Source: Verrucomicrobiota bacterium (GTDB lineage Bacteria; Verrucomicrobiota; Verrucomicrobiia; Limisphaerales; SIBE01). From it: a stretch of 52,052 bases of DNA. This document shows positions 16,609-25,962 of the stretch, one piece after another (the first letter of the stretch is position 1; each line of letters begins with the position of its first letter). The position numbers and the translations under genes are program-made. The stretch covers positions 1-52,052 of the forward strand of contig VHDE01000035.1 of assembly GCA_016871515.1 (NCBI GenBank), given 5' to 3'. The notes beneath the pieces are model-generated. The model was not told where the DNA came from. It worked only from the letters and a program-made list of their open reading frames with translations, and made no database searches.

Positions 16609-19059
16609 CTACTTTGATGCGTCGAGCAATTTTTGATAAACCGAGCGCGCGGCGGCCAATTGAATCTCAATGTGTGATCGGCCAGTATGCATTCGGTCGC
16701 GTCGGCGAAGCACGGTTTCAAGACGATTGATCCACGCCAGAAAATACTCCGCGTCCGCTGTGTGATTCGGGGGACGATTCTTGACGTTGATGAAGATCGG
16801 ATTTGTATGTGCCCAGAGTCCGCCCACCGGCAAGTAAGGTGGCGAGGGCCCGGCGGCACGCAATGCAATCCAACTGGTCGCCTCAATTCCAAGCTCCCTA
16901 TCAAAGGAAGCTCCCAGCCGGTTGTCCTGCAGCTTCCCTGCGTCCAGAACTTCGCCGTTTTGGATGAGTTCGAGTTTGTCCAATGGAAATTGAGATATTA
17001 CCCGGCCTCGAATACGAACTGGACGAGCCGCGTCAAGCTCGATGGTTTCGCCGATTTCCCTTCTATCCACAGATAATTCGATCATAGGCCCATTGCTCAC
17101 GAACGAACGTCCTTTGCGCTGACCGTCCACCCAACCTCGATAAGAAAGACCGTCTGGCAATTTCACATAGGCGCGGCCCCAACCCGGCGGATAGCTCGCA
17201 ATGCGATTTAGAAAACAATCCGTTCCCGCAGCGGCCGACACACGAAAACCGCAGTTCAGCAAGCGATACCAAAGCTTGACCGACGCGTTGTAGCCGAAGC
17301 CCATCACATCCATGGTGTCAATCCGGCCCAATGCTGCATCGACGGGCAAACCTTTGGCAGAGTAAGGATGATTGTAGAGATCGTCCGGGTTGCTGGCAGG
17401 GTGCGTATAGCTGACGGCACTGCCTTGATGGCGGGTCCGTTCGGCAATATCTGCATTGGTCGGTATGTCCCATGGATTTGTGGTGTCTTGAAAACCCGTG
17501 AAGATCGGTTCCACGAGTCGAGGCAGGTCAATCAGGGTCATGTGCCCCCAGATCGTGCTGCGAAACTCTTCATTCCAGTAAAGGATTGTTCCCGGCTTCG
17601 ATTGACTGTCTGGACCGCCCAGAAAAAATTGCCGATCAAAGACGCCATCGCCGTCCGAATTTGCGACCATGATATTGCAGACGTTCAAGTCTTCACCTTC
17701 ACACTGGTCAAGCATGAGGCGAGGATTGAGAAACCAAGCGCCGTAACCGTAGTTGCCATGAATATGGTTCTCGCCCGAAAACCAGCGTCGCGCCGCGGCA
17801 TCAGTCCAGCGTTCCATCGAAATTTCAAGCGCCGCCGCTTGTTCCGGTTTCACTTCAACCTCTTGTTGGAGCACGCTATATTCCGGGCCGCGCAACGCGT
17901 GAAGCTCATAAACACCTGCGGGCAATTCGATTGCCGTTTCACCCCGCCAATAGAAAGAGAGCCGGCCGCCCAACACACGATAAAGCGCTCCGGGCGGCGC
18001 ATGAAATTTGCCGCCCTTGCGTTTCAGCGAAACACGCGCGACGATTGGCTCGCCGCGTTGCTTGTCCGTAAATTTGAGCTGAAGCTGGCCGGTTGGCTGG
18101 CGGAAATCGATGCGCTCAGACGCCAACAAACGGCTTTCGCCAGACGACAATTCACGACGCACGATGGCCGTTGCGCCATGATGATTTTCAGTGTGAATGA
18201 GCGTTCGCCCCTCCAGGCTGATGCTTGGCCAATCCTCATCCGCTTGACCGGACGTAAGCTTGCGCGCGTCGCGCAACGCATTTTCTACAGAAATGTGCCA
18301 AATATCATTGTGTGGTGTGCCGCGATCCGTAACGGCATAGACGCCGCGTCCGGTCGCGTCGCTATGGAGACCGTAAATTCGCGAAGGCCAGCGGACGATT
18401 CTTTCAGCTTCGCCTCCGTCGCTCGGAACTTTCCAAAGATCGGCTTGCGGGCCGTCGTTGCCGGATTGTTCGCCCGGCCGGTCTTGGTGCTGGGCAAAAA
18501 TAATCAAGCGGCCGTCAGCCGAAAGACAGAACGGTCCGCGCACGGGGCCAACATCGCCTGGTCGAATCTCGACCGGCTTAAGCGTGCCGCTTTCGAGATC
18601 ATGCCAAGCAATCGTGTTGGGTGGCGCTGTTATGCTGAAGCGTCCGAGCAAACGCCGCCCGTCGGGATGAAAGAACATTCGACCCTCTGCGCGGACCGCG
18701 GCAGGTAATTTGACCCGGACACCTTCCTTCGAGTCCATCAATTGCAACTGTCCGCCGAAGAAATTGGCTGAATTTATGAAAGCAATCTTGGTCGCATCGG
18801 GTGACCACGCGGGTTCCAAATCAAACCCTTCGCCGCCGGACAGAACGGTGAGAGCGCCGCCGGCCGAGGGCAAACGACAAATCGCCCCTTGATAAGAAAG
18901 CGCAATCCATTTTCCGTCCGGTGAAAGGCGCGGTTGAACTGGGCCGAAAGCGGCGCGGCTGGGCGAATGTTCGGCTGCTTGGTTACCCGCTGGCGCCGGC
19001 TGGGCGGTGGAAGTGATTGCCGCTAACAAAGTCGCAGCGATGAAGGAGTTCGCGTTCAT
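16609..19059 (-). CDS. TolB-like propeller plus CehA/McbA-type metallohydrolase
   Basis: An 816-residue exported protein. The signal peptide is MNANSFIAATLLAAITSTAQ. Residues about 40-315 are a WD40/TolB-like propeller (repeated LSPDGKWIAL, AWSPDATKIAF, LSADGRLIIFAQ). Residues 325-415 are a small beta domain. From about 425 a PHP-like metallohydrolase of the CehA/McbA type starts with FSGENHIHGNYG (His432, His434), followed by YTHPA, DTMDVM and GTDCF blocks that hold further metal ligands. CehA/McbA enzymes hydrolyse carbaryl-like esters, but the wider family is uncharacterised, so the substrate is unknown. The gene is complete, with a long antisense open frame that is only a shadow. Confidence 0.82.
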   Translation of the reverse strand: MNANSFIAATLLAAITSTAQPAPAGNQAAEHSPSRAAFGPVQPRLSPDGKWIALSYQGAICRLPSAGGALTVLSGGEGFDLEPAWSPDATKIAFINSANFFGGQLQLMDSKEGVRVKLPAAVRAEGRMFFHPDGRRLLGRFSITAPPNTIAWHDLESGTLKPVEIRPGDVGPVRGPFCLSADGRLIIFAQHQDRPGEQSGNDGPQADLWKVPSDGGEAERIVRWPSRIYGLHSDATGRGVYAVTDRGTPHNDIWHISVENALRDARKLTSGQADEDWPSISLEGRTLIHTENHHGATAIVRRELSSGESRLLASERIDFRQPTGQLQLKFTDKQRGEPIVARVSLKRKGGKFHAPPGALYRVLGGRLSFYWRGETAIELPAGVYELHALRGPEYSVLQQEVEVKPEQAAALEISMERWTDAAARRWFSGENHIHGNYGYGAWFLNPRLMLDQCEGEDLNVCNIMVANSDGDGVFDRQFFLGGPDSQSKPGTILYWNEEFRSTIWGHMTLIDLPRLVEPIFTGFQDTTNPWDIPTNADIAERTRHQGSAVSYTHPASNPDDLYNHPYSAKGLPVDAALGRIDTMDVMGFGYNASVKLWYRLLNCGFRVSAAAGTDCFLNRIASYPPGWGRAYVKLPDGLSYRGWVDGQRKGRSFVSNGPMIELSVDRREIGETIELDAARPVRIRGRVISQFPLDKLELIQNGEVLDAGKLQDNRLGASFDRELGIEATSWIALRAAGPSPPYLPVGGLWAHTNPIFINVKNRPPNHTADAEYFLAWINRLETVLRRRDRMHTGRSHIEIQLAAARSVYQKLLDASK

Positions 19060-19228
19060 AACGGATTCTGTTTGGTTGGTTCAGCGACATCGGAATTCCA
19101 CTGATTTTTATCTCGAAACACACCGTTCGGCCAAGTAAAAGCAGGCTGTGATCCGCAAGCTTCTTACGCCGATGCAGCGAGGCTTCCGCCAAGCTAGACT
19201 CACGATTGCAAGTCCGAGCGCGATCCCT

Positions 19229-19330
19229 CCCCATGAACCTCCTGGCAGCACAGGGCGTCTCGCCTGTCCAGCCCCTGCGGACGCCAAAAGCAGGACAGGC
19301 GGGACGCGCTGTCCTGCCACGTTCATGGGG
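19229..19330. repeat. Palindromic repeat family A, full copy overlapping a start codon
   Basis: A 102-base near-palindrome. CCCCATGAAC (19229-19238) mirrors GTTCATGGGG (19321-19330), and inside them ACAGGGCGTCTCGCCTGTCC mirrors GGACAGGCGGGACGCGCTGT (from 19293). The loop is AGCCCCTGCGGACGCC-like sequence. The ATG of the sulfatase gene (19325-19327) lies inside the right arm. Confidence 0.85.
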
Positions 19331-21691
19331 CGCAATGCACTCCATACGGCCCTGGCGTTTTTAGTCGCCACTCTTCCAGCAGTCGCCGCCTCTTTACCCA
19401 ACGTCGTCATGATTGTCTCCGATGACCAAGGCTGGACCGATTTTGGCTTTATGGGACATCCCGTGATCAAGACGCCGCACTTGGACAAGCTTGCGTCGGA
19501 GAGCGCGGTCTTCCCAAACGGTTATGTGCCGACTTCACTTTGCCGGGCGAGTCTCGCAACGTTGCTGACCGGCCTTTACGCAAGCCAGCACAAGATTTGT
19601 TGCAATGATCCGCCCGAAGGCGTGGCGCGCGAGGCGATGCACCCGTTTATCCGAAATGCGCCAACGGCGCCGCGACTGTTGCAACAATTGGGCTATCGCA
19701 GCTTGCAAACCGGCAAGTTCTGGGAAGGTCATTTTTCCAATGGCGGTTTCACGCATGGCATGACCGAAAAAGGGCGCCACGGCGACACAGGGCTCGCGAT
19801 CGGCCGCCAAACCATGCAGCCGATCTTCGACTTTATCGAAGCTGGCGGTTCGCAGCCGTTCTTTGTTTGGTATGCGCCAATGATGCCGCACGATCCGCAC
19901 ACACCGCCGGAACGCTTGCTCAAGAAGTACCTCCTCGAAGGCCGGAGCGAAAGGCTGGCGAAGTATTGGGCGATGTGCGAATGGTTCGACGAAACCTGCG
20001 GCGAATTACTCGGCTGGCTCGATCGGAAAGGTCTCCGCGATAACACGCTGATTGTGTTTGTGGTGGACAACGGGTGGATTCAAGAGACCGGGCCGCGACA
20101 AACGACCCGCGGTTGGTTTGCTCCCAAAAGCAAGTTGTCACCGTACGATGGCGGTTTGCGGACGCCCGTGATGCTGCGTTGGCCTGGGCGCATCAAGCCG
20201 GCCAAGCACAGCGATCTAGTTTCGACCATCGACATCGCACCATCGATTCTCGCTGCTTGCGGACTCAAAAAGCCCGAGGCGACGCCGGGCGCGAGCTTGC
20301 TCGACGTTGCGCTGGGAAAAGGCCGGCTGGAGCGCGATGCTGTCTTCGGTGAGATTTATCTGCACACGTCGGTTGATATCGATAAGCCGGCATTAAATCT
20401 GACGCACCGTTGGGTGCGGGAAAAAGATTGGAAATTGATCACGTTTGGAAACCAAACCATCAAGCCAGAATTATATCACCTCGTTCCCGATCCGTTTGAG
20501 ACCAACAATCTGGCCAGCCGCGAACCGCAGCGGGTCCAGCATTTGGCCGGGCTAATCGAGAAATCAACGCTCGCAACTCTGGCCCGGACAACATCCGAGC
20601 TGAGCGCATCACCCGCCGATAACCAACGCAACGGAACGCGCGGGGAGATCACTGCCACAATCACGCGGTCAAAAACTTTTCCGCACCGCATTTGGGCAGC
20701 TTGTGATTTTGAAGGGACAACACCTGATTACGGATGGTTCGGGCCGGCGGAAACAAACAATATTCCTAGATATCCTGGCAACCGCACGGCTCTCGGTGTC
20801 GGCGCCAAACCTTACCAAAACCTCAGCGCACTCATGACCGGCATCAATCCTGTTCCCGGACCGCGCATGGGGAAGGTCAACCACCTGTACGTTCGCTACT
20901 TTCTCCAGGGGACAAACCAAGCAACTTTTCAGCACTTCAGCCTAACACGAGAAGACAACAATCACGTTAAGGTCTCCGGTCTTGCCGAAGGAAAATGGTC
21001 CGAAGTCACGATGAATCTTACACGTGACGCGCGCCGTAACGACGGCAGCCCGGAAGCTTTCCAGGAAGGCGAACGAATGGACGACTTCAAAGTATTCGTC
21101 GGAAAGCCCGCCGATGCGCAGAGGTGCGAACTGTTTATCGACGATGTGATTTTCTTCGCCGAAGACGCGAGTTTGGCGCCCGAGAACGAGCCGTTCCCGA
21201 ACCGCGTGATTCTGCTTGCCGCCTTTGACACGGGTCCCAAAGAAAAATACTGGCCTGGAGATTTTGAGATCGTCGAATCTAGTTTGCCTGCCGGATCGTC
21301 CTGGCGCGCGGCGCGAGCCATTCCGAGGAAGGATGGGAAAGGCAAGTTGATCAGTCTGCCCATCGCGCCACCTCGGCCCGTCGGCGCCCACACTAAGTTG
21401 CGGTTTCGCTATCACCTCACTGGAACGTCGAAGATGACCGTGCAGATATTCGACGCCACGGTGCAAGACAACCGGCACATCAATCTGACCGGACTGCAAG
21501 AAAGCGCATGGACAACAGTCTATCTCGACTTCTCAAAAGATTCACGGCGCAATGACGGAAGTCCTAACTCTCCATTTTCGCCAGGCAACTTAGTGGACGA
21601 CATTTTCTTCTTCCCGTCCGCAGATAATGGGACACGCGAGGTAAATCTGTTAATTGATGAGGTGGTGCTTTATGACGCAGGGCAGCCATAA
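19325..21691 (+). CDS. Sulfatase (alkaline phosphatase superfamily) with duplicated C-terminal domain
   Basis: A 788-residue exported enzyme, starting at ATG 19325 with the signal MGRNALHTALAFLVATLPAV. Residues 24-450 are a sulfatase domain. Asp33-Asp34 (VSDDQGW) bind metal. The formylglycine site is Cys73 in SLCRASLATLLTG, and MPHDPHTP, FVVDNGW and DLVSTIDIAPSIL are further family blocks. The site reads C-R-A-S-L, lacking the usual Arg at +4 of C-x-P/A-S-R, as in a recognised-looking environmental subgroup (from memory). Residues about 458-788 hold two similar modules, ending ARRNDGSPEAFQ...ELFIDDVIFF and SRRNDGSPNSPF...NLLIDEVVLY, resembling carbohydrate-binding jelly rolls. It would remove sulfate esters from a polysaccharide (inference). 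Confidence 0.88.
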   Translation: MGRNALHTALAFLVATLPAVAASLPNVVMIVSDDQGWTDFGFMGHPVIKTPHLDKLASESAVFPNGYVPTSLCRASLATLLTGLYASQHKICCNDPPEGVAREAMHPFIRNAPTAPRLLQQLGYRSLQTGKFWEGHFSNGGFTHGMTEKGRHGDTGLAIGRQTMQPIFDFIEAGGSQPFFVWYAPMMPHDPHTPPERLLKKYLLEGRSERLAKYWAMCEWFDETCGELLGWLDRKGLRDNTLIVFVVDNGWIQETGPRQTTRGWFAPKSKLSPYDGGLRTPVMLRWPGRIKPAKHSDLVSTIDIAPSILAACGLKKPEATPGASLLDVALGKGRLERDAVFGEIYLHTSVDIDKPALNLTHRWVREKDWKLITFGNQTIKPELYHLVPDPFETNNLASREPQRVQHLAGLIEKSTLATLARTTSELSASPADNQRNGTRGEITATITRSKTFPHRIWAACDFEGTTPDYGWFGPAETNNIPRYPGNRTALGVGAKPYQNLSALMTGINPVPGPRMGKVNHLYVRYFLQGTNQATFQHFSLTREDNNHVKVSGLAEGKWSEVTMNLTRDARRNDGSPEAFQEGERMDDFKVFVGKPADAQRCELFIDDVIFFAEDASLAPENEPFPNRVILLAAFDTGPKEKYWPGDFEIVESSLPAGSSWRAARAIPRKDGKGKLISLPIAPPRPVGAHTKLRFRYHLTGTSKMTVQIFDATVQDNRHINLTGLQESAWTTVYLDFSKDSRRNDGSPNSPFSPGNLVDDIFFFPSADNGTREVNLLIDEVVLYDAGQP

Positions 21692-21748
21692 GTCGGCGCA
21701 ATCAGTCGCCAATTCACACCGACCGGTAAGGATTGATTCCACTCCAAT

Positions 21749-21882
21749 GCCTTTCGGTAATTCGAAGCCATTTGGCAAATGGTTGTCCCGGAGGGACAGC
21801 GCGAAAATAGCCCGGCGTTTCAACGCCGGGCTATTGTCATTCAGTCCCTCCGGGACAAATGCTCTTTGAATTACCGAAAGGC
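21749..21882. repeat. Nested palindrome, repeat family D, overlapping a gene start
   Basis: Three nested inverted pairs share one centre: GCCTTTCGGTAATTCGAA (21749-21766) with TTTGAATTACCGAAAGGC (21865-21882); GTCCCGGAGGGAC (21785-21797) with GTCCCTCCGGGAC (21844-21856); and the central hairpin ATAGCCCGGCG...CGCCGGGCTAT (21807-21834). A decayed copy is at 8419-8455. The right arm contains the TTG taken as the start of the next gene. Confidence 0.9.
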
Positions 21883-23797
21883 TTGGGCGGCTTTTGTGGT
21901 ACGGACGCTATTACTCGTCGTCGCGGCGAAAGGGGCGTTTGCCCAATCGAGCGTTCAGTACATCCAGCCGAATTCAATGACCGGAAGCTCAATGGCGGCA
22001 GTGGTGAATAACCTTGCTCTGGCACATACTGCGCAGCTCCTGCCCCTCGATGAAACCGGTACTGTGGTCAGCCACGACGACACCGCGAAGCAAATAGAAA
22101 TGACTCTCGCCAATATCGAACGCGCGTTAGTGGCAGCAAAATCAGGACTCGATCAAATCGTCAAAATCAACGTTTACCTCGCGCAAGCTGATGCCGCCGC
22201 GGATGTGCAACGGCTCTTCGCGCGGCGATTTGCCGGCAACACTAAGCCAGCGGTGAGTTTTGTCGTGAGCGCTCTCGCTCATCCCGATGCACGAGTGGCA
22301 ATGGATGCAATTGCCGCTACGCCAATGGGCGTAAGTGAGAACTCTGTTGAACGGCTTCGCTCCGCCGGATTGTCCGGTTCATCCTTGCGGTCTCATGTGG
22401 CCATCTTGCCTGCAAAGCCATCAGTCTTTGTCTCGGGACAAGCTGAAAATGGCGGCCTCGCCAGCGCGACTCGCAAGTCGTTGGAAAGTTTGCAACGAAC
22501 GTTGTTGCATCTTGGATTGAAGAAATCGGATATCGCCCAGCTCAAGACGTTCCTCACACCGATGCGCGATGTCGCCATCGTCGAAAACGAAATCCAACGC
22601 TTCTTCGATAAGGAGACGGTTCCTCCAATAGCTCACGTCGAGTGGGTTGGCAGCACACCTATAGAAATTGAATTAGTTGTCTCTGCAGCATCGAATCCGG
22701 GACTTTCGAAAGAACCCGTGAAGTTCGTCACGCCGCCGGGACTGACCGCATCGCCCCTCTACAGTCGAGTGACCCGAGTCAATTCGGACAAGCTCATTTT
22801 CATCTCGGGCTTGTACGGAATGACACCGGATGATCCGGACGCCCAAGTCCGCGAAGTCTTCGCTTCTCTAGGGGACCTGCTGAAAAAGACCGGCAGCGAC
22901 TTCAGGCATCTCGTGAAAGCGACCTATTACGTCTCGGACGATCCAACCAGCACCAAACTCAATCAGCTTCGGCCAGATTACTACGATCCGAAACGTCCGC
23001 CAGCTGCATCCAAAGCGATGGTGCGCGGCGTCGGCATGCCGGGAAGGAGCATTACGTTGGATATGATCGCTGTGCCTGGGCCGCAAGTTGCGCCTGCCGA
23101 CAACAAGACGCGGTCGCAAGCCTCCAGTCCCGAACCCGCCGCCGCCGCTTCCCGAGGACAAGCTGACAACCTTTCGAACCTAACCTCGCGCGCCGCGAAC
23201 GGCGAAGCGGAGGCCCAATATCAACTAGCCAAGAAGTATCAGACAGGCGAGGGCGTGAACGTCGATCAACCCGAAGCTGTCAAGTGGTTCCGCAAAGCGG
23301 CCGAACAAGGCCACGCGAAGGCTCAAACGAACCTCGGCGCAAGTTACGCTTTAGGCGAAGGCGTGTCTCCGGACCAAGCTGAAACGCGGCGTTGGTTCCT
23401 GAAGGCGGCCGATCAGGGCGAAGTGAATGCCCAGACGAATCTCGGCATTATCTATTATGCCGGTGAGGGCGTGCCAAAGGATTTCGCGGAAGCTTACAAG
23501 TGGTTCCGACGAGCCGCGGAACAAGGGAATGTAGAGGCGCAATCGCACCTCGGCGGATTGTATTACTCGGGACACGGCGTTCGTCAGGACCTTGCGGAGG
23601 CGCTCAAGTGGCTTCGCAAGGGCGCCGAGGCGGGCAACGCACCAGCGCAGCGGACGCTCGGCGTCATGTATGTCAATGGCGAAGGCGTAACTCAGGATTA
23701 TGCCCAAGCGCTCGAATGGTCTCGGCAAGCCGCCGGCAAGGAAGATGAGCAAGCGCAGCGGCGGGCCGACGAATTCCAGAAACGGAAGGCGCCGTGA
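21866..23797 (+). CDS. Exported protein with three RidA-like domains and Sel1 repeats
   Basis: A 643-residue protein. TTG 21866 is chosen because it yields the signal peptide NYRKAWAAFVVRTLLLVVAA with cleavage near AFAQ; an open frame from 21779 reads through the palindrome and is implausible. GTG 21896 is an alternative. Residues about 30-152, 172-274 and 295-405 are three RidA/YjgF-like units (for example TLANIERALVAAKSGLDQIV, FVSGQAENGG, FISGLYGMTPDDPDAQVREV). Where active RidA has P-A-R, the units read PAV, PPI and PAA, so the arginine needed for imine deamination seems absent from all three. After a Pro/Ala linker, residues 436-640 hold five Sel1-like repeats (AQTNLGASYALGEGVSPDQA). The role is unknown; Sel1 repeats suggest protein binding in the periplasm. 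It lies 174 bases after the sulfatase on the same strand. Confidence 0.85.
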   Translation: MNYRKAWAAFVVRTLLLVVAAKGAFAQSSVQYIQPNSMTGSSMAAVVNNLALAHTAQLLPLDETGTVVSHDDTAKQIEMTLANIERALVAAKSGLDQIVKINVYLAQADAAADVQRLFARRFAGNTKPAVSFVVSALAHPDARVAMDAIAATPMGVSENSVERLRSAGLSGSSLRSHVAILPAKPSVFVSGQAENGGLASATRKSLESLQRTLLHLGLKKSDIAQLKTFLTPMRDVAIVENEIQRFFDKETVPPIAHVEWVGSTPIEIELVVSAASNPGLSKEPVKFVTPPGLTASPLYSRVTRVNSDKLIFISGLYGMTPDDPDAQVREVFASLGDLLKKTGSDFRHLVKATYYVSDDPTSTKLNQLRPDYYDPKRPPAASKAMVRGVGMPGRSITLDMIAVPGPQVAPADNKTRSQASSPEPAAAASRGQADNLSNLTSRAANGEAEAQYQLAKKYQTGEGVNVDQPEAVKWFRKAAEQGHAKAQTNLGASYALGEGVSPDQAETRRWFLKAADQGEVNAQTNLGIIYYAGEGVPKDFAEAYKWFRRAAEQGNVEAQSHLGGLYYSGHGVRQDLAEALKWLRKGAEAGNAPAQRTLGVMYVNGEGVTQDYAQALEWSRQAAGKEDEQAQRRADEFQKRKAP

Positions 23798-23861
23798 CAC
23801 CTCAGCGATTCCCGCCGGAATTCGTTTCATCATGTTTCCGATGCCTTGAAAAGAATCTCCT

Positions 23862-24596
23862 TCACCACGGGTCTTGCCATTTGTGAATTTCAGCATGCCC
23901 GTCGTGGAACGCAATTCCGCATGCGCCATTATCAGAGCTCGCCGGATAATCAATGATGATCGCGTCTGGACCCGTCCGGTCGCATTTCACGGCCATATCT
24001 CGATTGTTGATGCTATCCGGAAGTTCATCGGCAAATACCCAAAGCTGGCTGGGCGCCGGATTGACAATATCAGATTGCTTGAGAAAGCGTCGAACGGCCG
24101 GCGCGCCGAGCCACCACCGATACAGTTCCCAGGGCAAGCCATCGTCGCCGAGAGCCGCATTCATCGCAACACTCCGGACCCGCGGATACACTTGGCCGCC
24201 GATTCTGACTGTGCTTCGATCGGCCGGGCACTTGTAGAGAGCGGGCGATTGCGTGTAAGGCGCCAGCCTGGCGAATCTTGGATCGGGAAGGTAATTGATA
24301 TTGGTGTTGTCGCGATTTGCGCCGTCGAAGTCCAGACCCCCGCTCACCCACGAGACATACGGGACCAACCTGTCCTCGTGCTCCTCGCTGTAGGTGAGAT
24401 TGGCGAACTGAAGTTGCCGGAGATTATGGAGACAACGGATGCCTTGCGCTTTGTTTTTAGCTTTGTTCAGCGCGGGGAGGAGCATTCCGGCGAGGAGCCC
24501 GACGATGGCCGCGACAATCAACAGTTCAATCAACGTGAAGGCAGCACCGTCGCGGCACGGTTTGGCACGCCCAGCCAATGAGTCACGCTGTGTCAT
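23862..24596 (-). CDS. Prepilin-type N-terminal cleavage protein (H-X-DG family)
   Basis: A 244-residue protein. The ATG at 24596 gives a short polar leader (MTQRDSLAGRAKPCRDGA) before the prepilin motif [20 protein letters not shown]. The upstream open frame to 25079 has no coding character. Conserved followers are LLPALNKAKNKAQGIRCLHN and the C-terminal GIAFHDGHAEIHKWQDPW. It is the complete partner of the frameshifted gene at 24886-25739 on the same strand, 289 bases away. It is exported through the prepilin peptidase pathway; its function is unknown. Its 3' end converges with the RidA-Sel1 gene, 64 bases apart. Confidence 0.85.
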   Translation of the reverse strand: MTQRDSLAGRAKPCRDGAAFTLIELLIVAAIVGLLAGMLLPALNKAKNKAQGIRCLHNLRQLQFANLTYSEEHEDRLVPYVSWVSGGLDFDGANRDNTNINYLPDPRFARLAPYTQSPALYKCPADRSTVRIGGQVYPRVRSVAMNAALGDDGLPWELYRWWLGAPAVRRFLKQSDIVNPAPSQLWVFADELPDSINNRDMAVKCDRTGPDAIIIDYPASSDNGACGIAFHDGHAEIHKWQDPW

Positions 24597-24885
24597 TGAG
24601 CTTTCTTCAAGAACGACCCGAGAATTGGTCCGGCATTTCGACCGAAGGCAGATCAACGCTGATTGGGGATTCTTAACTGCCAGGAATGCGCTGAAGGCGC
24701 AAGGGAAAACCGTAGGGGAGAGCGCCGAGGTAACGCAGAGTTTCGATCCGAAAGCGTCCAAGCTGGCCTCATTGGAAGGGCTAAAATTGCGGTCGCCGAT
24801 CTGACGCCGAATTGTGAGCGCGCGCTCACAACTGGGCAAACTGGCGCAGTTTACGATTTCTGCTGACGGACCAAACGCGCCACAG

Positions 24886-25739
24886 TCACCGAAGTCCCGG
24901 TCGCTTGAGCGGAGGCTTGTAACCCAGATGCCAGTAAAGCTGCCAAAGCCGATCCAGTTTGACGAGTTCACCGTGTCCGTCGAAGAACGAAACATTAACC
25001 GCTCCCGGCAACGGTTTGTTCTGCGGCCAATTCCTCGGCAACCGCGCAGGTCTGCTTCCATGTCTTGGAATGGCCACAATGCTCATCCTTCCGGATCCTC
25101 CCCAATCTCCGGTAAGATCTAACGGAGTTGGGTCGGTTGCATGCGGAGAAACCTGGTGCCAGGCGCCATCCGCTAAGAGCGGAGTTTGCATGGGTTCCAG
25201 CACTTGATCTTCCGTGAGGAAAGACCCGGTCCTCGGCTTTTGCTGCGGAACATTCGGATCATGCTGGCGGAAGGAAGCGTCAATAAAGTACCAGTTGATC
25301 GCATAACTCCCTGCGCGATTGGTTTGGCTGAACCAGGTCGTTTTCGGACTTCCGTTTCCCACGGTAAGTAACCCCCACTGCCAAGCTTGTTCCGCTGGAT
25401 TCCTTCGCCACCAACTGTTTGTCGGCGCTGCCGGACAAATCCAAACTGACCCGGGCTGGCCGACATCATCCCAAAAGTTGAGGAACTTTGCGGGTCAGCC
25501 AGCCGTCCGTCTAACTCATCGATACGCATCCGGATGCTCATGTTTACCTGGCGTTGATGACTCACGCAGGCGGCTAAGTGGCTCTTACGCTTGGCCGAGA
25601 CCAGCGCCGGAAGCAAGAGTGCGGCGAGAATCGCGATAATGGCCACGACGATCAGCAACTCGATCAACGTGAATGCCTCCGGAAAACTGGCGCGACAGTC
25701 AACTCGACGTGCTGGGGCATGCGCATCCCGTTTACTCAT
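24886..25739 (-). pseudogene. Prepilin-type H-X-DG protein, frameshifted
   Basis: The 5' part (from ATG 25739) encodes a leader and [20 protein letters not shown] through RLADPQSSS. The continuation lies in another frame: KFLNFWDDVGQPGSVWICPA, then TNSWWRRNPAEQAWQW, NRAGSYAINWYFIDASF, and FFDGHGELVKLDRLWQLYWH at the end, which is the family's C-terminal DG block. The switch falls near 25490-25510, around DPQ/KFL, where a single indel restores one gene of about 280 residues. No long homopolymer is at the junction, so a true mutation and a sequence error are both possible. Confidence 0.8.
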
Positions 25740-25962
25740 TCGCCTGCTTCAACGCAATTCGATTCCTCCCACAAGTGCAGAAGACGGGATGGGACGGGAT
25801 GGGCGTAACGCAGGCAGGCCCGCGAAACGCTCTCAGAAGACACTATTTCATGACATAACAGGAGATCGTTGGCGCAGCGATTGCTAAACTTTAACCGTCG
25901 GAGTGATTCGTCGCCAAGCTATCGCGCGGCGAATCCAAACATAATTTGAATGAACTGGTCGT

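Noticed and set aside
17368-18708. 446-residue plus-strand open frame
   Set aside because: It is antisense to the TolB/CehA gene and rich in Arg and Cys as expected of a shadow frame.
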